A DNA stretch of 64,000 bases from an uncultured SAR86 cluster bacterium. Lineage in GTDB: Bacteria; Pseudomonadota; Gammaproteobacteria; Magnimaribacterales; AG-339-G14. Positions 18,213 to 27,621 of this stretch are shown one piece after another. The first letter of the stretch is position 1. Each line of letters begins with the position of its first letter. Below the pieces are notes generated by a model that made no database searches, was not told where the DNA came from, and worked only from the letters and a program-made list of their open reading frames with translations. The stretch lies in contig CACOBG010000001.1 of the NCBI GenBank assembly GCA_902625415.1, positions 62,001 through 126,000 of the forward strand, read 5' to 3'. A program made the translations under genes and the position numbers.

Positions 18213-18543
18213 ACAAAGCATCCGTTTTAGCGGCTGCTATAAAGTCATTTTTGTGCAATCCTTTAATTTTGTGGGACCACCAATTAACAGTGACTTTTCC
18301 CCATTCTAAAACTATTTCAGGATGATGATCTTCTTTTTCTGCAAGATCGGCTACTTTGTTAACGAAATCTAAACCCGACAAATAATCTTTAAAAGCAAAA
18401 GCACAAGTGAGTTGTTCTATGCCATCAACCTCTATTACATCCCAACCTGGAATTTGTGGCATCAATGTTTTTCTCTCATCAGGGGTCACTAGAGGCGCGT
18501 CAGCTTTACAAGCTTCACATTTTCCCTCAATAAGTTTTTCCAT
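18202..18543 (-). CDS. phhB: 4a-hydroxytetrahydrobiopterin dehydratase (PCD)
   Basis: Dehydrates 4a-hydroxy-tetrahydropterin, recycling the cofactor of aromatic amino acid hydroxylases. The active-site motif EKEDHHPEIVLEWGKVTV, followed by NWWSHKIKGLHKNDF, is unmistakable in a protein of 113 residues, the normal length. The N-terminus also has CEACKADAP, seen in many bacterial members. No phenylalanine hydroxylase gene is in the window, so the pterin-using partner lies elsewhere or the protein has another pterin role. It shares one base with the fumC stop region and is probably co-transcribed with it. Confidence 0.93.
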   Translation of the reverse strand: MEKLIEGKCEACKADAPLVTPDERKTLMPQIPGWDVIEVDGIEQLTCAFAFKDYLSGLDFVNKVADLAEKEDHHPEIVLEWGKVTVNWWSHKIKGLHKNDFIAAAKTDALFSE

Positions 18544-19952
18544 TAACTTATTCCGCCTTTGGTTAATTTTGCTGGATTTAGTAATTTTTGTAATTTAGCT
18601 TTTGGTAAGTTCGTTTCTTCTAGAGCAACATCGATTATGGCTCTGTCTTCCTTGTAAGCTTTTTTTGCTATAGCTGCTGCTTTTGCATAACCGATGATAG
18701 GATTTAAAGCTGTAACCAAGATAGGATTTTTATTCAAAGATGCTTGGATTGATTTTTGGTTTACTTTAAAAGTTTTTATGGCTTTAGACGCCAAAACATT
18801 CATGCCGCCACTTAAAATATTGATGCTCTTTAAAAGGTTATATGCAATCAAGGGTAACATTACATTAAGTTGAAAGTTTCCTGATTGTGCGCCAATACTT
18901 ATAGCAACATCATTTCCAATAACATCTGCAGCAACCATTGCAACTGCTTCTGGAATGACTGGGTTAACTTTCCCTGGCATGATGCTGCTTCCGGGTTGTA
19001 AAGCTTGTAGTTCAATTTCTGATAAGCCCGCCAAAGGACCGCTGTTCATCCAACGCAGATCGTTTGAGATTTTTAATAAAATAATTGCTAAGTTTTTGAG
19101 CTCTCCAGAAACTTGAACCGCGGTATCTTGAGCACTTAATTCGTGAAAAAAATTATCGCTTGGAACACTTTTACATTTTCCTCCACTTAACTTATTTAAT
19201 TCTTTAGCAAATAACCTTGCAAATCTAGGATGAGCATTAATACCTGTACCAACTGCTGTCCCGCCTAAGGGCATCTCCAGCATTCTGGTTTCTAAAAACA
19301 AAAGAGTTTTTTTTGAATTCTTTAATTGAGCTACCCATGCAGAAAGTTCTTGATGAAAATCAAGTGGCATTGCATCCATCAAATGAGTTCTTCCAGTCTT
19401 CACTATACTTTTGAGAGAACTTCCTTTTTTTTCAGTAACCTCAATAAGTTTATCCAATGCAGGAAGAAGTTTTTTAGTTAGATCCTTGTGAGCGCTTACC
19501 TTTATTGCAGTTGGAATAACATCGTTACTGCTTTGACTCATGTTTACATCATCATTTGGATCAATGTGTGTTTTAGCAAATTTGCTGGCTAAATTTGCTA
19601 TGACTTCATTGGCATTCATGTTTGAACTTGTTCCAGAACCCGTTTGAAAAACATCTATTGGAAATTGATCATTGTGTTTGCTCTGCCAAATCTCTTTTGC
19701 AGCTTTTGAGATAGCATTGGCTTTCTTAGTAGATAATAGACCTAAAGATTTATTTGCTTTGGCGGCAGCATCTTTAATGATGCCTAATGAATCGATAAAT
19801 GAATTGGTGAAAGGAAAATCCATTTTAATTCCGCTAATTGGGAAATTATCAATTGCTCTTTGGGTTTGTGCTCCATATAAAGCAGAATTAGGAACGTAAA
19901 CTTCCCCCAAGCTATCTTTTTCTATTCTGAAACCTTTTCTTTTCTTGGGCAT
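18543..19952 (-). CDS. fumC: Fumarate hydratase, class II
   Basis: Interconverts fumarate and L-malate in the TCA cycle (iron-independent tetramer). The signature GSSIMPGKVNP near residue 325 contains the catalytic serine of the mobile loop, and GRTHLMDAMPLDFHQEL near 185 holds the conserved histidine. TGSGTSSNMNANEV near 107 is also diagnostic. Length of 469 residues matches E. coli FumC (467). The basic N-terminus (MPKKRKGFRIEKDSLGEV) is an ordinary start. It is immediately followed by the pterin dehydratase gene. Confidence 0.97.
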   Translation of the reverse strand: MPKKRKGFRIEKDSLGEVYVPNSALYGAQTQRAIDNFPISGIKMDFPFTNSFIDSLGIIKDAAAKANKSLGLLSTKKANAISKAAKEIWQSKHNDQFPIDVFQTGSGTSSNMNANEVIANLASKFAKTHIDPNDDVNMSQSSNDVIPTAIKVSAHKDLTKKLLPALDKLIEVTEKKGSSLKSIVKTGRTHLMDAMPLDFHQELSAWVAQLKNSKKTLLFLETRMLEMPLGGTAVGTGINAHPRFARLFAKELNKLSGGKCKSVPSDNFFHELSAQDTAVQVSGELKNLAIILLKISNDLRWMNSGPLAGLSEIELQALQPGSSIMPGKVNPVIPEAVAMVAADVIGNDVAISIGAQSGNFQLNVMLPLIAYNLLKSINILSGGMNVLASKAIKTFKVNQKSIQASLNKNPILVTALNPIIGYAKAAAIAKKAYKEDRAIIDVALEETNLPKAKLQKLLNPAKLTKGGIS

Positions 19953-20030
19953 AATTTTTTTTATAAAATGAGATATAAATTGTACAAAATATTAAGTTAG
20001 AATATCGAAGAATTTTAAGGAGTAGATGAA

Positions 20031-20852
20031 ATGTCAGATGAAAAAGTAATAAAACTACCTATCGACACTTCTTTGGGGAAACTTCCTCAAAAAACCAAAG
20101 GTTCCATTGTTCCAGTTGAATGTAAAACAATGGAAGAAATTAGAAGACATCAATTAGAAAGACTGGCTGCAGGCTTTAGGATGTTTTCTCATTTTGGTTA
20201 TGACGAAGGTATTGCAGGACACATAACTTTAAGAGATCCAGAATATCCTCACTATTTTTGGGTAAATCCTTTTGGAATGCATTTTGGTCAAATCTGTATA
20301 TCTGATTTGATTTTAGTGGATAGAGAGGGAAACATTGTACAAGGCGAAGATAAGATGCTAAACACTGCGGCTTTTGCTATTCATTCCAGACTTCATGAAG
20401 CAAGATCAGACGTAAATGCTGCTGCTCATTCTCATTCAATGTATGGAAAATCATTTTCAACACTAGGTAGACTTCTGGAGCCCATTACTCAAGATTCTTG
20501 CGCCTTTTATGATGATCATGTTTTATTCGATGACTATACTGGAGTTGTTTTAGAAACTGACGAAGGCGACAGAATTGCAGAAGCTCTTGGTGATAAAAGA
20601 GCTGCTATTTTAAAAAATCATGGCTTACTTACAACTGGCGAATCAGTAGATGCTGCTTTATGGGCATTTTTATCAATGGATAGATGTTGTCAATCTCAGC
20701 TTTTGGCTGAAGCCGCAGGACAGATGGAGAGAATTTCCGATGATGTTGCAAAGCTAACAAAAACACAAGTTGGTACAGAAATGGCAATGTGGGCTAGTTT
20801 TCAGCCGCTATACGACTTGATGCTTGAGAAAGACGACAGTTTTTTAAATTAA
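20031..20852 (+). CDS. Class II aldolase/adducin-family protein
   Basis: A 273-residue protein with a metal-dependent class II aldolase fold. The zinc-binding histidines are visible in NAAAHSHSMYGKSFS near residue 137 and in AAILKNHGLLTTGES near 198. The acidic residue and GMHFGQI near 80 fit the fuculose-phosphate aldolase family. It has a good ribosome site (AAGGAG, 10 bases before ATG). Members of this long subgroup are often of unknown substrate, and adducin-like decarboxylase or hydrolase roles are possible. The gene is divergent from fumC. Confidence 0.88.
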   Translation: MSDEKVIKLPIDTSLGKLPQKTKGSIVPVECKTMEEIRRHQLERLAAGFRMFSHFGYDEGIAGHITLRDPEYPHYFWVNPFGMHFGQICISDLILVDREGNIVQGEDKMLNTAAFAIHSRLHEARSDVNAAAHSHSMYGKSFSTLGRLLEPITQDSCAFYDDHVLFDDYTGVVLETDEGDRIAEALGDKRAAILKNHGLLTTGESVDAALWAFLSMDRCCQSQLLAEAAGQMERISDDVAKLTKTQVGTEMAMWASFQPLYDLMLEKDDSFLN

Positions 20853-20873
20853 TTTCTTTAAGATCTTTAAAAA

Positions 20874-21977
20874 ATGCCAGAAATTTTTCAGCCATTATAT
20901 CTGGCAACATTTTCTTTTCTATTTTTCATCAGCCTGATTATTCATTTTTTATTCAGAATAATTTTAAGAAGATTGAAAATAGTAGATATCCCTGATGGCG
21001 AAAAGAAGAAACATAGAATGTTGGTTCCCCTTTCAGGTGGTATTTCATTCATGTTTTCTCTAGTAATCATTTTAAGTCTTTATTTAATATTAAGTTACTC
21101 GCAATTTTTAGAAATTTTTTTTGAAACGCAAGCTTTAAAGTTTTCGACGTGGAATCTGGATATTCAGACAGGATTGTTATTTGGAATAACCGGATTAATT
21201 GTTGCTGCAGTTTCATTTTTTGATGACGTGTTGGAGCTTCCTGTTTGGTTTAGATTCATGACTTTGATTTTATGTTCTGGAATAGTAATAGGAGTTTCTG
21301 ATTTAAGTATTACTTCAGTTGGAAATCTTTTTGGCTTTGGAGAAATAAAGCTTAATAAATTTATAAGTCCAATTTTTACAATCTTCTGTGTTGTAGGAGT
21401 TGCAAATGCTTTCAATTGGATTGATGGCTTAGATGGCCTTTTTTCAACTCAAGTTTTAATTTCAGCCTCTGCCATATTTTATTTCAGTGGAGGTAATGGT
21501 ATTTTCTTTGCAATATTTTTATTAGCTTTCCTGCCGTATCTAATGATGAATTTAAGTTTTTTTGGGAAGAAAAATAGAGTTTTCATGGGGGATCATGGTT
21601 CTATGGCTATTGGTTATACAGCTGCATGGTTTTTAATAAGTGCAGCTGAGTTTGAAGTAATTAGTCCCATCACAGCTCCTTGGCTCATAGCTTTAGTTCT
21701 TTTGAATGCCTTTAGAGTTATGTTCAAAAGAGCACTTCTCGGGGTGTCTTTGTACAGATCAGATAGAGAACATGTACACCATTTCTTTTTGGATAACGGC
21801 TATTCAAAAGGTCAAAGCCTTGTGATAGTGACCATGATAAGTATCTTTCTAACTTTGGTTGGAATAATATTTGAATCAAATCAAATACCAGAGTATTTAT
21901 CTTTTTATTTTTTCATATCAGCTTTTATCATTTGGAGTTTTTTGAGTTCCAATTTGAAAAAAAGATTAGGAAATTAA
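20874..21977 (+). CDS. wecA: WecA/MraY-family undecaprenyl-phosphate sugar-1-phosphate transferase
   Basis: An integral membrane transferase of 367 residues with about ten or eleven helices. It attaches a HexNAc-1-phosphate to undecaprenyl phosphate to begin an envelope glycan. Family motifs: DIPDGEKKKHRMLVPLSGG near residue 37, DDVLELP near 119, the catalytic NAFNWIDGLDGLFS near 180, GDHGSMAIGY near 243 and the cytoplasmic histidine motif SDREHVHHFFLDNGY near 303 (HIHH-like). This fits WecA/TagO better than MraY. It lies 22 bases after the aldolase gene, 20 kb from the polysaccharide locus, which has its own different initiating transferase. Confidence 0.85.
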   Translation: MPEIFQPLYLATFSFLFFISLIIHFLFRIILRRLKIVDIPDGEKKKHRMLVPLSGGISFMFSLVIILSLYLILSYSQFLEIFFETQALKFSTWNLDIQTGLLFGITGLIVAAVSFFDDVLELPVWFRFMTLILCSGIVIGVSDLSITSVGNLFGFGEIKLNKFISPIFTIFCVVGVANAFNWIDGLDGLFSTQVLISASAIFYFSGGNGIFFAIFLLAFLPYLMMNLSFFGKKNRVFMGDHGSMAIGYTAAWFLISAAEFEVISPITAPWLIALVLLNAFRVMFKRALLGVSLYRSDREHVHHFFLDNGYSKGQSLVIVTMISIFLTLVGIIFESNQIPEYLSFYFFISAFIIWSFLSSNLKKRLGN

Positions 21978-21981
21978 AGAA

Positions 21982-22581
21982 TTATTTTGAAAGAAGCTCT
22001 TCAATTTGCCAGAGAGTGTCTTTACCAAAAAATATTTCATCATCAACAAAAAATGTAGGAATACCAAATACTCCTCTTTCCACAGCTGCTTCGGTATTCG
22101 AAATTAGTTTGGCTTTTACTTCAGGATCTTGCATTTGAGCCATCAGCTTTTCTCCATCAAAACCCGATTCATCATAGGCCGCTTTTATAACATCAGGATC
22201 ATCCATTTTTTTTGGCTCTTCCCACATGTGTACCAAAACTTTATCAATATAGTCTTCCAAATAACCATCCATTTCAGCTGCAATAGCTCCACGAATAATT
22301 TGAAGGCTTATTACTGGAAAATGAGGATTCATTTTAAAATCATTTAGTTTATGTCTTTCAATAAATCTTTGCATTTCTAAGTTTTGATACTCGTTCTTGT
22401 TTTTTACGCCAAAAAATTGCTCCATTGGGGGTTTATTGTTGGTTGCTTTAAAAATTCCTCCAAGCAAAACAGGAATGTAGTTAACTTCTGCTCCAGAACT
22501 TTTTTTTATTTTTTGAATTACTTTGTGGCTCAAATAAGCATTTGGACTAGCAAAATCAAAATAAAAATCTATTTTTTTCAT
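21982..22581 (-). CDS. 2-hydroxychromene-2-carboxylate isomerase / kappa-GST family (DsbA-fold)
   Basis: A 199-residue DsbA-fold protein of the HCCA isomerase/kappa GST group. The N-terminal FYFDFASPNAYLSHKVIQ has the conserved serine that binds glutathione, and the C-terminal RGVFGIPTFFVDDEIFFGKDTLWQIEELL is the typical ending with cis-proline (GIPTF). Known members isomerise naphthalene-derived chromene carboxylates with glutathione or act as general kappa GSTs. It is 3 bases from the lipoprotein esterase gene and is the seventh glutathione-fold protein in the first 23 kb of the window. Confidence 0.88.
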   Translation of the reverse strand: MKKIDFYFDFASPNAYLSHKVIQKIKKSSGAEVNYIPVLLGGIFKATNNKPPMEQFFGVKNKNEYQNLEMQRFIERHKLNDFKMNPHFPVISLQIIRGAIAAEMDGYLEDYIDKVLVHMWEEPKKMDDPDVIKAAYDESGFDGEKLMAQMQDPEVKAKLISNTEAAVERGVFGIPTFFVDDEIFFGKDTLWQIEELLSK

Positions 22582-22584
22582 TTT

Positions 22585-24369
22585 TTACTCTCCTAGTAAA
22601 CATTTATCATTATAAAAAGAAATAGCGTCTTTTTCATAGGCATTTTGAACCAAATTTTTTAGAAATTTACATTTGGTTTTATCCTTTTTGATTCTTGAGT
22701 CTGCATATAGCCTTTTAAATTCATCAATTCTTCTTAATTCAAAATCGCTCATAACAATACCCTGGTCGTTTTGAGAGTCTAAAATCAAAAATTTCTCTCC
22801 TGAGCTAGACCAAGCATTCCATTTTGGCAGATTATTGTCTCTGCCTTTTCCAGGATCTCCAGTGTAGGCAAATTCAGCCCAATAAGATTGCATGGCAATG
22901 GATAATCTAATGGCCTCGGGGAGATTTTCATCATTAAACATAAATCTCTCTATTCCTAGAAGTTTCATAGTTCCAGTAACAAAAGGTATTTCCATGGCAT
23001 GAGCTGCTCCAAAGATTTTTGAAAAATCCATCCATAACAACTTTCCTTGTTCATCCCAATCAAATCTGTAGGCAAATACATCTTTTTTACCTGAAACGAT
23101 CATATCCCTTGCGGGGTTATCGACAGCCGATATTTTCCAGTTATTTGACGCATATTCAGCCGTTAAGTCATACATCTCTTGATTACGAACAATGATCAAT
23201 CTGTTGAAAAGACTTGTTGAGTAATCGGACTCCATAGCATTAAAAAGTTTTGTTTCGTCTCGATTGGAACCAAAGATTACTGGTACATCATTGTAAAAAC
23301 TTTTTCTAGAAAATTGCATGCCCCGCTTAGGAATAACATGGCCATCGCTTAAGACTCTAGGAATCATTTTTTTTCCGTCTTGTTTCGATTTGTCTATTTC
23401 TTTGTAAGCTTTAAAAATCTGACCTAAGTCCAATTCTTGCATTTGCTCTAAAAGTTTAAATTCATTCATTGAATCTTGTGCAATATTTGCTTCAAACGAA
23501 TCTTTAGAATTTTCAGAGGAGACTAATAATTTGCTTACTACTTCTTTTGAAGAAGTTAATAAAGAAGATTCTTTATTATCAAAAAATTTAGATGCTTCTT
23601 GTAAATCAAATGTATTTGTTGCTCCACTTTGAGAAATTGCCTTATGAAAAAGATCTTTGGCAAGAGGAGAGCTCAATAAAGCAAAAACATTATGTCCACC
23701 AGCTGACTCACCAAATATAGTTACGTTATTTTTGTCTCCTCCAAAATCATCAATATTTTGCCTTACCCATTTCAAAGCCATAATTTGGTCAAGAGTTCCA
23801 AAATTTCCTGATTTATCTTCCAGGTTGTTAGATGTTGCAGCAAATGATGGATGATAAAACCAACCTAAGAAACCCAGTCTGTAATTTATAGAAACAATTA
23901 CTAGATCATGAGCAGATGCTAATTTACTAAAGTCATATGAGGCTGCCTCACCTGAAGTATTGCCACCTCCATGAATCCAAAACATTACTGGAAGTTTTTT
24001 ATCTGAACTTATTTTTTTTGGAGTAAAAACATTAAGATAAAGACAATCTTCCGATCCAGTATATTCTCCCTTACCACCTCTATCTAAAGAAATAGAAGGA
24101 ACCTGAGGACATGAATCACTAAATTTAAGAGCCTTTACTACTTCTTTTTGATTACTTAACGCTCTAGGGGCTTTCCAACGCAAACTGCCTTGAGGAGGTT
24201 CTGCATAGGGGATGCCTAGCCATTTATAGCTGTTATTAAGTTCAATACCAATATATTTGTCTGAGATTGAAGAAATCAGTCTGGTTTCTTCAAAATTCTC
24301 CTTTTTTGTCGCATCTATTGCACAAGCCGAGAGAAGAATTGTAAAAAATAAAAAAGAAATTTTTTTCAT
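22585..24369 (-). CDS. Lipoprotein type-B carboxylesterase
   Basis: A 594-residue alpha/beta-hydrolase of the carboxylesterase/acetylcholinesterase family. The N-terminus is a lipoprotein signal with lipobox LSAC at residues 13-16, so it should be anchored in an envelope membrane. The nucleophile elbow is GESAGGHN near residue 217, the oxyanion motif is HGGGN near 133, and the acid and histidine probably lie in FGSNRDETKLF and FGAAHAMEIPF. DCLYLNVFTPKK near 108 is a family signature. It hydrolyses carboxylic esters at the cell surface; the substrate is unknown. It is likely co-transcribed with the kappa-GST-like gene downstream. Confidence 0.9.
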   Translation of the reverse strand: MKKISFLFFTILLSACAIDATKKENFEETRLISSISDKYIGIELNNSYKWLGIPYAEPPQGSLRWKAPRALSNQKEVVKALKFSDSCPQVPSISLDRGGKGEYTGSEDCLYLNVFTPKKISSDKKLPVMFWIHGGGNTSGEAASYDFSKLASAHDLVIVSINYRLGFLGWFYHPSFAATSNNLEDKSGNFGTLDQIMALKWVRQNIDDFGGDKNNVTIFGESAGGHNVFALLSSPLAKDLFHKAISQSGATNTFDLQEASKFFDNKESSLLTSSKEVVSKLLVSSENSKDSFEANIAQDSMNEFKLLEQMQELDLGQIFKAYKEIDKSKQDGKKMIPRVLSDGHVIPKRGMQFSRKSFYNDVPVIFGSNRDETKLFNAMESDYSTSLFNRLIIVRNQEMYDLTAEYASNNWKISAVDNPARDMIVSGKKDVFAYRFDWDEQGKLLWMDFSKIFGAAHAMEIPFVTGTMKLLGIERFMFNDENLPEAIRLSIAMQSYWAEFAYTGDPGKGRDNNLPKWNAWSSSGEKFLILDSQNDQGIVMSDFELRRIDEFKRLYADSRIKKDKTKCKFLKNLVQNAYEKDAISFYNDKCLLGE

Positions 24370-24456
24370 AAGAACTATTAGGGATTTTTGAATATTGAAT
24401 TAAAGTATATAGTAAAACTTAATTAGTTAACTAAATAAAAAAAAATAGAGAAAAAA

Positions 24457-25674
24457 ATGCAAATTTCACCAATACCTACTTTATCTGATGATATTAATGA
24501 CATAAGAACAAGGACAGCAAATATAGTTGCTGAAAAAATTATTCCAAATGAAAGAGAAATCTATTCGAAAAGCGAAAATTCTGCTTCAGTTAGAAAAGAA
24601 ATAAGAGAAGTAGTAAAGAAAGAAAAGTTGTGGGCACCTCATCTTCCAGAAGAATACGGTGGTATGGGTATCGGTTTCATGGCTCATGCTTACATGAATG
24701 AAATCCTTGCATGGTCACCACTTTCTAACAGACTTTTTGGAGTAATTGCTCCGAACTCAGGTAATCAAAAGGTTTTGCTTAAATATGGCTCTGAAGAACA
24801 AAAAAAGAAATGGCTTGAACCCTTGATTGCAGGAGAAATGGAATCAGCATTTTCTATGACTGAGCCTGATAATGCCGGATCCGACCCAAGGTCTATTCAA
24901 ACTACAGCTAAAAAGGAAGGTGATGAGTGGGTCATTAACGGGCACAAAGTTATGACTTCAAACGGAATTAAGGCAGATTTCGCAATCGTAATGTGTAGAA
25001 CAGAAGAAGAAGGTGAAGATGGCGAAGTCAATTCGCGTATGACTCAGATAATTGTCCCTACTGATACACCTGGATTTAATATCGTTCGTTCCGTTCCTAT
25101 TTGGGGACATACAGGAGGAGATCATGTTGAAATTAAATATGAAAATGTGAGAGTGCCAGTAGAGAATCAATTGGGTGCGAGAGGAACTGGACATGCTGCA
25201 GCTCAGGATAGATTAGGTGCTGGAAGAGTCTTCCACTGCATGAATAGTATTGGTCAAATGTGGAGAGCTTTTGATCTAATGCTGCAAAGAACCATTACAC
25301 GAGAGGTCCATGGTGGCAAGCTCGAGACAAAACAATTGATTCAGGGCTTTATTGCTGATTCATACATTGACATTCAAACGGCAAGATTGATGACCATTCA
25401 TTGTGCTGAAGTAATGGATAGTGAAAATGACCCAAGAGTTGATATTTCAGCTATCAAAATCTATGTTCCTGAGGCCATGCATAGAGTTGTGGATCGAGCT
25501 ATTCAAGTTTATGGCTGGAAAGGAGTCTCTGCTGACCTACCTTTATTTGGAATGTATCAAGGAGCTAGAACTCTTAGACTGGCCGATGGTCCAGATGAGG
25601 TCCATAGAATTTTAATAGCCAAACAAGTCCTAAAAAAATATCACCAAGGTTTATCTTGGGATTTTGGAATTTAA
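24457..25674 (+). CDS. Acyl-CoA dehydrogenase (ACAD10/11-like)
   Basis: A 405-residue FAD-dependent acyl-CoA dehydrogenase. FSMTEPDNAGSDPRSIQTTA near residue 130 is the FAD/substrate signature, followed by the beta-domain (WVINGHKVMTSNG) and the helical C-domain with QVYGWKGVSADLPL and DGPDEVHRILIAKQVLKKY near the end. The Arg-His-containing C-terminal end and the motif DRLGAGRVFHCMNSIGQ resemble the ACAD10/11-like group, which handles unusual or branched acyl-CoAs. It overlaps by 4 bases the convergent thioesterase gene, a possible partner in the same catabolism. Confidence 0.92.
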   Translation: MQISPIPTLSDDINDIRTRTANIVAEKIIPNEREIYSKSENSASVRKEIREVVKKEKLWAPHLPEEYGGMGIGFMAHAYMNEILAWSPLSNRLFGVIAPNSGNQKVLLKYGSEEQKKKWLEPLIAGEMESAFSMTEPDNAGSDPRSIQTTAKKEGDEWVINGHKVMTSNGIKADFAIVMCRTEEEGEDGEVNSRMTQIIVPTDTPGFNIVRSVPIWGHTGGDHVEIKYENVRVPVENQLGARGTGHAAAQDRLGAGRVFHCMNSIGQMWRAFDLMLQRTITREVHGGKLETKQLIQGFIADSYIDIQTARLMTIHCAEVMDSENDPRVDISAIKIYVPEAMHRVVDRAIQVYGWKGVSADLPLFGMYQGARTLRLADGPDEVHRILIAKQVLKKYHQGLSWDFGI

Positions 25675-26123
25675 GCTTTAATTATTTTCGCGTCTTTAGC
25701 GATATTGTCTTTTAGAAAATCCTTCTGAGAACCTTCGATTTTTACCAGTTTTAAACTGGAAGATGCGGTGGCAATTATTTCACCTTCTTGATGAAGCTCT
25801 GCCCTAGCAAAACCAATCGATTTTCCTAGTTTGATAATTTTAGATTTACAATCTAATTGTCCTGGCCTTCCTGCAGCCAAAAAAGAGACATTTATATCTA
25901 TAGACATTGGTGTATAGACGAAATCGGTCAATTCCATTACTAAAAAAGCCATACATGAATCCATCATAACCGTAGTGAAACCACCCTGAATAATCGTCCC
26001 ATTTGAATGGCAAATATCCTTTGTAGCCAGAAATGACATTTTTAAGGACTGAGATTTGAAATTAATCTCCAGAACCTTCCCAGACAACTGTTTCATATAT
26101 TCAGGAGTGTTATCTTTTTTCAT
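25671..26123 (-). CDS. PaaI-type hotdog thioesterase
   Basis: A 150-residue hotdog-fold acyl-CoA thioesterase. Visible are CHSNGTIIQGGFTTVMMDSCMAF near residue 34 (the HG-x-x-GG-type core, with N-x-x-x-x-GG here) and the central strands VYTPMSIDINVSFLAAGRPGQLDCKS. These enzymes release CoA from acyl- or aryl-CoAs. The classical HGG is changed to NGTIIQGG, still compatible with the family. It lies 6 bases after the photolyase gene and converges on the acyl-CoA dehydrogenase gene. Confidence 0.85.
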   Translation of the reverse strand: MKKDNTPEYMKQLSGKVLEINFKSQSLKMSFLATKDICHSNGTIIQGGFTTVMMDSCMAFLVMELTDFVYTPMSIDINVSFLAAGRPGQLDCKSKIIKLGKSIGFARAELHQEGEIIATASSSLKLVKIEGSQKDFLKDNIAKDAKIIKA

Positions 26124-26129
26124 TCTTCT

Positions 26130-27521
26130 TTATTTTGAAAAGTTAGAAAATGCTTCAATAGCTTTTTTTCTAGACTCTTTTAAGTCTACTAAATGATTAC
26201 TATACCCCAGGTCATTTCTTTCATCAGTTGAGGGGTTGTGGATATTTTTAACAGATGAGATTTCAGGAACCCATTTTTTTATAAAATCTCCTCTTTTATC
26301 AAATTTCTCAGATTGAGTAATGGGATTAAAGATCCTGAAGTATGGCGCAGCATCTACTCCGGTCGATGCGCTCCACTGCCAACCTCCATTATTTGAAGCA
26401 AAATCACCATCAATTAAATTTTGCATAAAATATTTTTCTCCCTTTCGCCAATCTATAAGTAAATTTTTTGAAAGGTACATTGCAACTATCATTCTAAGTC
26501 TGTTGTGCATCCAACCGGTTGAATTTAGCTGCCTCATAGCAGCATCGATAATCGGTACTCCGGTCTTTCCTTTTGACCAAGCAGTAAAATGATCTTGATT
26601 GTCTGACCATGGAAACTCATCATATTTTTCTGTAAAGGATAAATTTTTACTTACTCTTGGATTATGGAAAAGAATGTATTTATAAAATTCTCGCCAAATG
26701 ATTTCATTTACCCAAGTCTTGATTCCTTCTTCCTCTTCTGAGAGTTTTTCAAAAACCCTAAAAAGACATTGCCTTGAAGACAAAACTCCTGAGGAAAGAT
26801 AAGGGGAAAGAGAACTTGTTCCATCGATTGCAGGGTAATCTCTTTTCTCTTTGTAAGAATGTATTTTGTGATCAATAAATTTATCTAATTTATCTAGCGC
26901 ATATTCTTCCCCTACTCTGTAAAGCTCTAAAGTTTTTTTTCTTTCTGCATTTAAAGAAATGTTTTCAATTTCATCGCTTTCTTGAGTCTTATTCTTTTGT
27001 TTTTTTGGCAAGTCTAATACTTCAATTTTTTTTGTAAAAAGCTTAGATCTAAAAGCTCTTGAAAATGGGGTGAAAACTTTAAAAAATGTATCGCTTTGAG
27101 TCTTAATACTATCTGGAAGAAATACAGAAGAATCAAATGAATTAAGTTTCTTATTTAAATTTTCTAATTCTTTTTCTAGATTTAGGTCTCTATTTATTTC
27201 ATTGATTCCATATTCTTTATTAATGAAAACTTCGTTTATATTGTTATTTTTTACGTACTCAATAATTTTTTTATTTTCTTCTCCTATTCCCTTGGCATGA
27301 ATGACTTTAAAAGATATGTTTAGCTCGGCTAATCTTTTGGAAATATTTCTCAGATTATCAATTTGAAAAGCTATTTTTAAATCACTTTCGTTATGACTTT
27401 CCCATTTTTTTGGATTGTAAATGAACATTGCTACTAGAGACTTACCATTTTCAGCAGCATAAAAAAGAGCAGGATTATCTCTTAACCTTAGGTCTGTATT
27501 AAAAATAAATAAATTAGTCAT
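26130..27521 (-). CDS. phrB: Deoxyribodipyrimidine photolyase
   Basis: Light-driven repair of UV-induced cyclobutane pyrimidine dimers. The N-terminal antenna-binding Rossmann domain starts LFIFNTDLRLRDNPAL. The FAD-binding helical domain shows LSPYLSSGVLSSRQC near residue 235, WVNEIIWREFYKYI near 263, MRQLNSTGWMHNRLRMIVAMYLSKNL near 340 and DGDFASNNGGWQWSASTGVDAAPYFRIFNP near 372. All are class I CPD photolyase motifs and the length of 463 is typical. The 5' spacer carries an inverted repeat (27538-27578) that could regulate it. Photolyase is common in sunlit surface-ocean bacteria. Confidence 0.96.
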   Translation of the reverse strand: MTNLFIFNTDLRLRDNPALFYAAENGKSLVAMFIYNPKKWESHNESDLKIAFQIDNLRNISKRLAELNISFKVIHAKGIGEENKKIIEYVKNNNINEVFINKEYGINEINRDLNLEKELENLNKKLNSFDSSVFLPDSIKTQSDTFFKVFTPFSRAFRSKLFTKKIEVLDLPKKQKNKTQESDEIENISLNAERKKTLELYRVGEEYALDKLDKFIDHKIHSYKEKRDYPAIDGTSSLSPYLSSGVLSSRQCLFRVFEKLSEEEEGIKTWVNEIIWREFYKYILFHNPRVSKNLSFTEKYDEFPWSDNQDHFTAWSKGKTGVPIIDAAMRQLNSTGWMHNRLRMIVAMYLSKNLLIDWRKGEKYFMQNLIDGDFASNNGGWQWSASTGVDAAPYFRIFNPITQSEKFDKRGDFIKKWVPEISSVKNIHNPSTDERNDLGYSNHLVDLKESRKKAIEAFSNFSK

Positions 27522-27537
27522 ATTATGGTGACAAGAC

Positions 27538-27578
27538 GATGTGTGAAGTTGCGCCCAACATAAAATTTAACACACATC
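27538..27578. repeat. Inverted repeat upstream of phrB
   Basis: Arms GATGTGTG (27538-27545) and CACACATC (27571-27578) are perfect complements separated by 25 bases. The spacer itself contains a smaller hairpin, GTTG-CGCC-CAAC (27548-27559). The element ends about 17 bases before the phrB start codon, so it would be in the 5' leader or operator region of that gene. It could be a protein-binding site or an RNA hairpin; sequence alone does not decide. Confidence 0.55.
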
Positions 27579-27586
27579 ATCTCGCC

Positions 27587-27621
27587 AAAAAAAGCGAGCC
27601 TTTTATGGGGAAAAGACTCGC
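27587..27621 (-). terminator. Rho-independent terminator
   Basis: On the minus strand GCGAGTCTTTT, loop CCCCAT, AAAAGGCTCGC forms an 11-bp stem with a single G-U wobble, followed directly by seven T. It is one of the strongest terminators in the window. It lies about 110 bases after the stop codon of the saccharopine dehydrogenase-like gene and stops transcription before phrB. It may also be the end of a separate small RNA. Confidence 0.85.
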
